Part shown: piece after piece, positions 1 to 6,866 of the stretch | Layout: every line of letters begins with the position of its first letter | How positions within the stretch are numbered: the first letter of the stretch is position 1 | Assembly (NCBI RefSeq): GCF_002754245.1 | Contig: NZ_PEEX01000001.1 | Coordinates: forward strand, 1,220,001 to 1,284,000 | Length of the DNA stretch: 64,000 nt | From: Chryseobacterium sp. 52 | Lineage (GTDB): Bacteria; Bacteroidota; Bacteroidia; Flavobacteriales; Weeksellaceae | Direction: 5' to 3' | Made by a program: the position numbers and the translations under genes | Notes under the pieces: generated by a model | What the model was told of the DNA's origin: nothing | The model's input: the letters and a program-made list of their open reading frames with translations, nothing else | The model's database searches: none

Positions 1-1885
1 AAGGAATAGTGACATTGGAACTGCCATTATTCAAAACATTAGCTGCTAAAGTATAAGGGAATGATATTCCCCCGTCAATAGATAATAGGATATCAACATT
101 GCTTTTAATTGTATTCGTATTATTTACATCCCAGGTAATATTCATACTGGTATTTGATGCTACTGAAATACCGGCTGCATTGGGATATGAAACAGATAGA
201 GGTCCACTGGTACCAACAGTTATAATGATTTCATCAGAATCCAGTCCTCCGTTTGTTATATTATTGTCTCTTACAGTAAAGCGGAATTTCATACTCCTTG
301 CTACTAAAGGTAAAGCCTCAGCATCATTGGTAGGTGGATTATTTTGATTATTCAGGACAAACTGCATCTTTGGAAAATATCTTTCTGTAGTTGAACTGCT
401 TTGTTCAGAACGGAACAACGGCGCAGTAGTACTGTTTACAGCAGTATAACCACCTGTTCCTGTAATAGTAGATCCAAATGCTCCTTTATCATTAGCCGTA
501 GCCAAATCAGCCTGCTCCCACGTATAAGACAGGTTACTGTCATTCGGGTCTGTGGCTATTCCTTTTAATTTGAATGGTGTATTTTTCGGGATAGTAATAT
601 CTACTCCTGCATTGGCAGAAGGCGCCTGGTTGGTACTGGCTATAGTGGTATAACAGTTGGCTGGTGACTGTAAATAAGCAAGAATTTGATCTAAACTTTT
701 TGCATTAAAATAATTTAAATTATTATTTCCTGTATTCGTCTGATTATTCGGAGTTGAACAGTTGGTGGAATATCCCATGATCGTAGATCCGCCACCCGGT
801 TCAATAGCTGCACCAGCACTCCATCCGCTTGTACAGAATGTAGGGCTTCCGGTACTTCCTCCAACTGCATTATAAGTGTGTCCGGCAGAGAATTGATGAC
901 CCATCTCATGGGCAATTAATCCGGCAACAACCCCTTTAGGCATGGTTAGAGCCCACTGACTCCATGCTCTTGCTTTGGAAGTATTGTTACAGGGCTGTGG
1001 CCCGGCCTGACCCTGAGCTCCTCCACTACTTAGAATATGAAATGTATGTCCTATATCATATTTATTATAGACCAGTGTATTATTTGTATTTAAGGTATTG
1101 AAACCCGTTTGTGAATTGGCTGCACTGGCAAAAGATGGATCTACCGTGAACGGGTCTGTGCTGCCATCTGTAAATATTAATGTTTTATTAGTTGTATCAT
1201 CGATAAGACCGAAGGTCACTGAAACCTCAGATTCATATATTTTATTGATCAGATTAACCATGTTTACAGCTTCTGCTAATGCATCATCTGTATTTCCGGC
1301 AAAGGCCTGAGCAAATTCACCGGTAGTGGCAACCGCCAGTCTGAACTTCCTGATCTGGTTTCCAAAAGGGAAATTGGTGGCTGATTTTGAATTTAAAGAA
1401 TTTTTAACTGTAGCTAACTCCTTAATGACATCGTTTCCTTCCACTCCGCAGACAAATCTTTCATCAAATTTTGAAAAAGCATTATATATCCTATACTGAC
1501 CGGGAGCGGTTTTATAAGGTTCTACAATAAAATAGCCGTCATTATTTTTAATAATAACATTCATATGGTCTTTGAAAACGGATAGTTTTAGAGAAGAACT
1601 ATGATCGTTACTCACCCCGTCAAAAGTAAGAATTGAATTAAGTCTATGCTCTGTCAGATTGTTTTCGGTTAAGATAAATCGAACACTTTTTCCATTTTCT
1701 GTAGGAAGATTGATCGATACTTGTGAAATTTTTTCTTTTTTTAAGCGGCTTTCTCTGAACTGGCTTTCAAATTTTTGAAAATCGAAAGGGAAAACACTGC
1801 CCGGCAATGATGATTCTTTTGAAATATTCTGCCCCCAGAAAAAGTTAAAAACAATTAATAGGATAAAGGTAAATTTAGATTTCAT
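1..1885 (-). CDS. Reprolysin-like zinc metalloprotease, 3' end outside window
   Basis: Secreted zinc endopeptidase of the bacterial reprolysin-like (M12B-type) group; about 628 residues are visible and the C-terminus is cut off. It starts with a signal peptide (MKSKFTFILL...). A propeptide-like region runs to about residue 165. The catalytic domain carries HEMGHQFSAGH at residues 326-336, with H326, H330 and H336 as zinc ligands, and a downstream Met-turn (IMGY). The usual glycine of HEXXHXXGXXH is serine here (S333). After about residue 400 the sequence looks like Ig/PKD-type repeats (AGVDITIPKNT, then YTWEQAD), common in T9SS cargo, so a sorting domain probably lies beyond the edge. Start is the ATG before the signal peptide. 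The family is secure; the substrate is unknown. Confidence 0.88.
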   Translation of the reverse strand, partial: MKSKFTFILLIVFNFFWGQNISKESSLPGSVFPFDFQKFESQFRESRLKKEKISQVSINLPTENGKSVRFILTENNLTEHRLNSILTFDGVSNDHSSSLKLSVFKDHMNVIIKNNDGYFIVEPYKTAPGQYRIYNAFSKFDERFVCGVEGNDVIKELATVKNSLNSKSATNFPFGNQIRKFRLAVATTGEFAQAFAGNTDDALAEAVNMVNLINKIYESEVSVTFGLIDDTTNKTLIFTDGSTDPFTVDPSFASAANSQTGFNTLNTNNTLVYNKYDIGHTFHILSSGGAQGQAGPQPCNNTSKARAWSQWALTMPKGVVAGLIAHEMGHQFSAGHTYNAVGGSTGSPTFCTSGWSAGAAIEPGGGSTIMGYSTNCSTPNNQTNTGNNNLNYFNAKSLDQILAYLQSPANCYTTIASTNQAPSANAGVDITIPKNTPFKLKGIATDPNDSNLSYTWEQADLATANDKGAFGSTITGTGGYTAVNSTTAPLFRSEQSSSTTERYFPKMQFVLNNQNNPPTNDAEALPLVARSMKFRFTVRDNNITNGGLDSDEIIITVGTSGPLSVSYPNAAGISVASNTSMNITWDVNNTNTIKSNVDILLSIDGGISFPYTLAANVLNNGSSNVTIP

Positions 1886-1924
1886 GATGTCGTGATTTTT
1901 TTATAAAGTTAATAAATAAAAAGC

Positions 1925-1957
1925 AACGGCAATATGAAATGTTTATCATATTGCCGT
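1925..1957 (-). terminator. Hairpin terminator after the carboxylase gene
   Basis: A 13-bp inverted repeat (AACGGCAATATGA and its complement) with a short loop lies between the carboxylase stop and the metalloprotease start. Read on the minus strand it is followed by a T-rich stretch (GCTTTTTATT). The T-tract is not directly adjacent, so efficiency is uncertain. Confidence 0.6.
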
Positions 1958-2011
1958 TTTGTCGCTGTATATTTAAAAAATAAATGTACTATTAATATAA
2001 GGTGAATATTT

Positions 2012-3640
2012 TTATACCTGAATAACTCCTAGGTTAAATTTTTCCGTAATAGGAGAGTGATTAGCTGCTGCAATACCCATAGAAATCCATTTTCTTGTAT
2101 CTGTAGGGTTGATGATAGCATCTGTCCAAAGCCTTGCAGCTGCATAAGTAGCTTCTGTTTGTTTTTGGTATCTTTTGGTGATGGTATCTAAAATTTCATT
2201 ATGCTCTTCTTCAGAGATTTCTTTTCCTTGTTTTTTCAAAGTAGATTCCTGAATCTGTACCAAAACTTTTGCAGCCTGTGCTCCACCCATTACTGCAAGA
2301 TCAGCCCAAGGCCACGCTACAATTAATCTTGGATCATAAGCTTTACCACACATCGCATAATTTCCGGCTCCGTAAGAATTTCCTGTAATGATCGTGAATT
2401 TTGGAACTACAGAATTAGAAACAGCATTCACCATCTTGGCACCGTCCTTAATAATACCTCCATGTTCAGATTTTGAACCTACCATAAATCCTGTAACATC
2501 CTGAAGGAAAACTAAAGGAATCTTTCTCTGGTTACAGTTGGCTATAAATCTTGTCGATTTATCAGCAGAATCTGAATAAATAACACCACCGAACTGCATT
2601 TCACCTTTACCGCTTTTTACCAGTTTTCTCTGGTTAGCTACAATTCCTACGGACCAGCCATCAATTCTGGCTGTCGCACAGATAATACTCTTTCCGTAAT
2701 CCGGCTTATATTCATCATATTCCGAATTATCCACTAAGCATTTAATGATCTCATACGTATCATATTGCTCTGCTCTGGAAACCGGTACGATTCCGAAAAT
2801 ATTATCGGGATTTTCTTTTGGTGGAAAACTTTCTATTCTGTCAAATCCTGCTTTTTCAGTACTTCCAAGAGATTTCATGATGGTTTTGATCCTGTTTAAA
2901 GCATCTTTATCATCTTTAGCCTTATAGTCTGTAACTCCTGAAATTGAGCAGTGGGTAGTAGCTCCACCCAGCGTTTCATTATCGATACTTTCCCCAATAG
3001 CTGCTTTTACAAGATAACTTCCGGCAAGGAAAATAGAGCCTGTTTTGTCAACAATCATCGCTTCATCACTCATAATAGGAAGATAAGCACCACCGGCTAC
3101 ACAGCTCCCCATCACAGCAGAGATCTGAATAATTCCCATAGAACTCATCTTGGCATTATTTCTGAAAATTCGTCCAAAATGTTCTTTATCAGGAAATATC
3201 TCGTCCTGCATAGGAAGAAAAACACCTGCGGAATCTACCAGATAGATGATTGGCAGTTTATTTTCCATAGCAATTTCCTGGGCTCTGAGGTTTTTCTTAC
3301 CCGTAATCGGAAACCATGCACCGGCTTTTACAGAAGCGTCATTGGCAACAACGATACACTGTCTTCCGGAAACATATCCCATTACAACTACAACTCCTCC
3401 GCTAGGACAGCCACCATGTTCCTGATACATTTCATAGCCTGCAAATGCACCGATTTCTATGGAATCTGAACCTTTGTCGAGAAGATATTCAACTCTTTCT
3501 CTTGCTGTCATTTTTCCTTCGTCGCGAAGCTTCTGAAGCCTCTTTTCACCGCCTCCTTTTTTTATTTCAGCGAGCAATTGATTGATATCGGATAATTTTA
3601 ATCTATTTTGATCTTCCCGTTTGTTGAATTCAAGGTCCAT
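2012..3640 (-). CDS. Acyl-CoA carboxylase beta subunit (methylcrotonyl-CoA carboxylase type)
   Basis: Carboxyltransferase subunit of a biotin-dependent acyl-CoA carboxylase, moving CO2 from carboxybiotin to an acyl-CoA. At 542 residues it matches the usual length of the family. The N-terminal half has DSAGVFLPMQDEIFPD, HFGRIFRNNAKMSS and VMGSCVAGGAYLP, a pattern typical of the methylcrotonyl-CoA carboxylase beta chain. The C-terminal half has GNSYGAGNYAMCGKAYDP and MGGAQAAKVL. No biotin carboxylase or biotin-carrier gene is adjacent, so the alpha subunit must be elsewhere. Leucine breakdown is the likely role, but propionyl-CoA or other short-chain substrates cannot be excluded. Confidence 0.92.
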   Translation of the reverse strand: MDLEFNKREDQNRLKLSDINQLLAEIKKGGGEKRLQKLRDEGKMTARERVEYLLDKGSDSIEIGAFAGYEMYQEHGGCPSGGVVVVMGYVSGRQCIVVANDASVKAGAWFPITGKKNLRAQEIAMENKLPIIYLVDSAGVFLPMQDEIFPDKEHFGRIFRNNAKMSSMGIIQISAVMGSCVAGGAYLPIMSDEAMIVDKTGSIFLAGSYLVKAAIGESIDNETLGGATTHCSISGVTDYKAKDDKDALNRIKTIMKSLGSTEKAGFDRIESFPPKENPDNIFGIVPVSRAEQYDTYEIIKCLVDNSEYDEYKPDYGKSIICATARIDGWSVGIVANQRKLVKSGKGEMQFGGVIYSDSADKSTRFIANCNQRKIPLVFLQDVTGFMVGSKSEHGGIIKDGAKMVNAVSNSVVPKFTIITGNSYGAGNYAMCGKAYDPRLIVAWPWADLAVMGGAQAAKVLVQIQESTLKKQGKEISEEEHNEILDTITKRYQKQTEATYAAARLWTDAIINPTDTRKWISMGIAAANHSPITEKFNLGVIQV

Positions 3641-3781
3641 AAAATTTCAATTTTTTACGCCTAAAGATACTATTTTTATAATGAATTCGGGTTGAAGTAA
3701 AACAAGTGTTTAATATATTGGTTTTCAGAAAATTGTGAAATTTTTAACAGAAAAATATTTTTAAATTACTGATATTTTTTC

Positions 3782-3902
3782 TAACTTTACTTCAGAGTTA
3801 GAGGGGTAATATTCCTTACTAAATACTCTAATTCCTAGTTTATTTTTTTAATAGTTTATTATTTGAAGGCCCTGAACGTTGAACAAATTTTCAGGGTTTT
3901 TT
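3782..3902 (+). ncRNA. Candidate small RNA with its own terminator
   Basis: This lies in the 393-bp gap between two divergent genes. A near-consensus -7 element, TAACTTTA (3782-3789; 7 of 8 matches to TAnnTTTG), is followed by a foldable region: TTAGAG (3799-3804) can pair with CTCTAA (3827-3832), enclosing GTAA/TTAC. A terminator-like hairpin closes it: CCCTGAA (3870-3876) with TTCAGGG (3890-3896), then six Ts. The exact -7 element of the downstream exporter gene is at 3997-4004, beyond this hairpin, so the predicted transcript of about 105 nt would be independent. No clear -33 TTG is present. No known RNA family is recognised with confidence. Confidence 0.35.
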
Positions 3903-3996
3903 ATAATATATTATCAGCATATGAACTTAATTTTATATTTCTACCATTTTCTTTAACTAAATTTATCTTTTTATCCGTATTTGTAAAAGCTATTTG

Positions 3997-4004
3997 TAAA
4001 TTTG
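3997..4004 (+). promoter_or_regulatory. -7 promoter element of the EamA gene
   Basis: TAAATTTG is an exact match to the Bacteroidetes TAnnTTTG element and lies 29 bp before the start codon. Confidence 0.6.
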
Positions 4005-4033
4005 CCTGTTAAAAAATTTACAGAAGTTAGGTT

Positions 4034-4921
4034 ATGCAAAAATTAGCGCTTTTCAGGTTGCACTTGATTATTTTTTTGTGGGGGTTTACTGCAATTTTGG
4101 GAAAACTGATTCATGCCAATGCCCAGATCCTGGTATTTTACAGGATGTTGTTTGCTGCTGTATTCTTATTTGTATTCATCAGAATTTATAAAAAAGAGAG
4201 TATAAAAGTATCCCGAAAGATATTTTTTCAGCTGGCGGGTATCGGTTTTGCCATGGCACTTCATTGGTACTGTTTTTTTTATTCCATTAAGGTTTCAAAT
4301 GTCTCAATCGCATTAAGCTGCCTTTCTCTCTCCACTTTATTTGCATCGATACTGGAGCCTATTATTTTTAAAAGAAAGGTTGATGTGTCAGAAGTTGTTA
4401 TGGGAGTAGTAATCGTTGCCTGTATATTAATGATCTTTAAAACAGAGTTTCATTTTAAAGAAGGGATAATCTATGGAATTTTATGTGCCGTATTCGGGAC
4501 TATTTTCTCGGTTTTCAACGGTAAAATGTTTGGGAAAACAAGCTCAGGAAATATTATTTTTTATGAAATATTCTGCGGATGGTTTATTTTGCTGGTATTT
4601 TATTTGTTTACAGGGCAGATTTTTCAAATGAATGAAATAAACTACAGAGATCTGGCGTTAATATGCTTGTTGGCAATTGTTTTTACAGCTTTTCCAATGC
4701 TGGAATCAGTAAAGCTAATGAAGTACATTTCTCCTTTTACACTAATTTTAACAGTTAATTTAGAACCTGTCTACGGAATTATACTAGCTTTTTTTATCTT
4801 TGGGGAATCTGAAGAGATGAGCCCAATATTTTATATCGCTTCAGGAGTTATGATACTGGCTATCATTGTTAACGGATTAATAAAAGCCAGAAAAACAAAA
4901 AAACAAAAAAACTTTAACTAA
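4034..4921 (+). CDS. EamA/DMT-family inner-membrane transporter
   Basis: Drug/metabolite transporter superfamily exporter of 295 residues, the normal length. About ten hydrophobic segments are visible, arranged as two EamA repeats (roughly residues 5-135 and 145-285). The second repeat carries the usual proline-rich start and a glutamate near EPVYG, plus a basic tail (KARKTKKQKN). The substrate cannot be read from the sequence; family members export amino acids, sugars or other small metabolites. The PorV-like gene begins seven bases after its stop, so co-transcription is likely. Confidence 0.85.
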   Translation: MQKLALFRLHLIIFLWGFTAILGKLIHANAQILVFYRMLFAAVFLFVFIRIYKKESIKVSRKIFFQLAGIGFAMALHWYCFFYSIKVSNVSIALSCLSLSTLFASILEPIIFKRKVDVSEVVMGVVIVACILMIFKTEFHFKEGIIYGILCAVFGTIFSVFNGKMFGKTSSGNIIFYEIFCGWFILLVFYLFTGQIFQMNEINYRDLALICLLAIVFTAFPMLESVKLMKYISPFTLILTVNLEPVYGIILAFFIFGESEEMSPIFYIASGVMILAIIVNGLIKARKTKKQKNFN

Positions 4922-4937
4922 GCATCAAATGTATATG

Positions 4938-6017
4938 ATGAAGAAATATTTTTTACTTGCATTTTCACTCCTGTTTGGGATGTCTCAATCTCAGATCATA
5001 AGAAAATACTCCAATGAATTCTTAAATATCGGAGCCGGAGCCAGAGGGCTGGCCATGGGAGGTGCTGTAATTTCCAATCAGGATGATGTATATTCCCCGA
5101 TGTGGAACCCGGCAGGTTTAATGGCTATCGAAAGAGACTGGCAGGGAGCAGCAATGCACGCAGAATACTTTGAGTCTATTGCGAAATATGATTATCTGGC
5201 CTACGCAAAAGTATTAGAGGAAGGAGTATTTGGAGTTTCAATTGTAAGATTGGGAGTTGATAATATCCTGAATACAACACAGCTAATTGATACTGAAGGG
5301 AATATTGACTACGATAAAATTACAAAATTTTCCCAGTCTGATTATGCAGCCATTCTTTCCTATGCATTTAATCCCGGAGGAAATCCTAAGCTGGATGTAG
5401 GGGTGAATGCTAAAATTGTCTACAGAAATGTAGGTAAATTTGCCAGTGGTTATGGGTTCGGGTTTGATATTGGAGCAATTTACAAAGCAGACAACGGATG
5501 GAAATTCGGGGGTATGTTGCGTGATGCAACCACTACCGTAAACTTTTGGAGTATCAACCAGGGAGAACTTTCAACAATAGTAAATGGGGAAGAGTTTAAC
5601 CCGGCACCAAAAGATAAAATGGAACTTACCATGCCTAAGCTGAATGTAGGGGCAAGTAAAGTATTCAATATCAATAGCAGTCTTTATGTATTACCGGAAG
5701 CCGGGATCAATGTAGACTTTGCTAAAACAGCAGCATTGGTATCTACAGATTTTGCCAGCCTTACCCCTTATGCAGGAGCTGAACTGGGGTATCAGAAAAT
5801 GATTTTTGTAAGACTCGGGGTCAACAGATTCCAGTCTATCACAGATATTGAAGACCTTAAAAGAAAAGTTTCTTTCCAGCCAAGTGCCGGTTTAGGAATT
5901 AAATACAGAGGGCTTACTTTGGACTATGCGATCACCAATTCCGGAATAGGAGGATCTAATTTCTATTCTAATTTTTTCTCTCTTAAATTAGATATGGGAG
6001 CATTCAGAAATGATTAA
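4938..6017 (+). CDS. PorV/PorQ-family outer-membrane beta-barrel protein
   Basis: Predicted outer-membrane protein related to the T9SS proteins PorV and PorQ. A signal peptide (MKKYFLLAFSLLFGMSQSQ) is followed by the family N-terminus, with GARGLAMGGA and MWNPAGL near residues 30-60. The rest is alternating beta-strand sequence ending in an aromatic-rich final strand region. Three Met codons lie in a row at 4929-4940; the one at 4938 or 4935 best fits the signal peptide. True PorV shuttles T9SS cargo to the attachment complex; this may be that protein or a paralogue. The neighbouring secreted protein and T9SS cargo gene support an envelope-export role. Confidence 0.8.
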   Translation: MKKYFLLAFSLLFGMSQSQIIRKYSNEFLNIGAGARGLAMGGAVISNQDDVYSPMWNPAGLMAIERDWQGAAMHAEYFESIAKYDYLAYAKVLEEGVFGVSIVRLGVDNILNTTQLIDTEGNIDYDKITKFSQSDYAAILSYAFNPGGNPKLDVGVNAKIVYRNVGKFASGYGFGFDIGAIYKADNGWKFGGMLRDATTTVNFWSINQGELSTIVNGEEFNPAPKDKMELTMPKLNVGASKVFNINSSLYVLPEAGINVDFAKTAALVSTDFASLTPYAGAELGYQKMIFVRLGVNRFQSITDIEDLKRKVSFQPSAGLGIKYRGLTLDYAITNSGIGGSNFYSNFFSLKLDMGAFRND

Positions 6018-6034
6018 CTTTAAATTTAAAAGCA

Positions 6035-6790
6035 ATGAAAAAGATCTCAATATTAGCCTCTATATTTTTGGTAACTGCTGTTTTTGGACAGAAGATTTCA
6101 AATTATAAATATATTTCTATACCTCAGACATTTAAAGATTTCGAAAAAAACTCATTTGGTCTTGATGATTCTTTAGCCAATACACTGAGGTCAAAAGGGT
6201 ATACAGTTGTTCAGGAAGGAAAAAATCAATTGTCTTCAGAGTTTGAAAAAAACTCATGCAATTTCGCAATAGCGAATGTGCTGAATAGCAGCAGCTTTTT
6301 GAAAAACAAAGTGACACTTGAGTTCAAAGATTGTAATGGAAAAGTAATATTTTCATCAAATGGGAGTTCAGGTATTAAAGACTATCTGGAAGGATATCAG
6401 GAAGCACTTAGGTTATCTTTGGTTTCCCTTCCGGCTTCAAATCCATTAGCTCAAATTCAGAGTTCAAAAACGGAGAATACCCAGAAAGAAGTTGTTAAAA
6501 CGAATGAGGTATCTTCATCCGAATCCTTTTCAGAAAGTAAGTCCGGAAAATATACAAATGGTAAACTGAACCTTCAGAAGATACAGGTTGATACGAATCA
6601 GTTTATTCTTGCGGACAGCGGCAGTTCTGTACCATTTGCTGTTTTTAAAACGTCATCAAAAAAAGATATCTTCAGGGTTAAACTTGCAGACGGAAGCTAC
6701 ACCATCGGTTATTTTGAAAATGGAAATATCATCATCGATATTCCTCAGTCTAACGGAGAGTTTTCTAAAGAGATATTTTCAGCAAAATAA
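6035..6790 (+). CDS. Secreted protein of unknown function
   Basis: 251 residues with a clear signal peptide (MKKISILASIFLVTAVFGQ). I do not recognise the family. The mature part has an N-terminal domain with two cysteines (C75 and C99 area: NSCNFAIAN and FKDCNGK), a Ser/Glu/Lys-rich linker around residues 145-175, and a C-terminal beta-rich piece. It begins 18 bases after the PorV-like gene and probably shares its transcript, so it may be a periplasmic or surface partner. That link is inference from position only. Confidence 0.7.
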   Translation: MKKISILASIFLVTAVFGQKISNYKYISIPQTFKDFEKNSFGLDDSLANTLRSKGYTVVQEGKNQLSSEFEKNSCNFAIANVLNSSSFLKNKVTLEFKDCNGKVIFSSNGSSGIKDYLEGYQEALRLSLVSLPASNPLAQIQSSKTENTQKEVVKTNEVSSSESFSESKSGKYTNGKLNLQKIQVDTNQFILADSGSSVPFAVFKTSSKKDIFRVKLADGSYTIGYFENGNIIIDIPQSNGEFSKEIFSAK

Positions 6791-6817
6791 AATATACATT
6801 TAAATAAACAATATATG

Positions 6818-6861
6818 ATCCTTAATTCAAACGCAAGAATGAGTTAAGGATTAATTTTTAT
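6818..6861 (+). terminator. Hairpin terminator after the secreted protein
   Basis: A 12-bp stem with one G-T pair (ATCCTTAATTCA at 6818-6829 with TGAGTTAAGGAT at 6840-6851) and a 10-nt loop is followed by TAATTTTTATT. It separates the PorV-like operon from the T9SS cargo gene. Confidence 0.6.
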
Positions 6862-6866
6862 TACCT

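Larger units (their letters stand above)
3641..4033. other. 393-bp divergent intergenic region
   Basis: Lies between the carboxylase (minus) and the EamA gene (plus). It holds the small-RNA candidate at 3782-3902 and the EamA promoter at 3997-4004. It also has a 10-bp direct repeat, TATTTGTAAA, at 3979-3988 and 3991-4000, just before or overlapping that promoter. The carboxylase side has only a near-match -7 (TATCTTTA on the minus strand). No further ORF is convincing. Confidence 0.6.

Noticed and set aside
3870..3902. Terminator of the carboxylase or exporter gene
   Set aside because: Both genes read away from the hairpin, and the exporter promoter lies downstream of it; it is better treated as part of a separate transcript.
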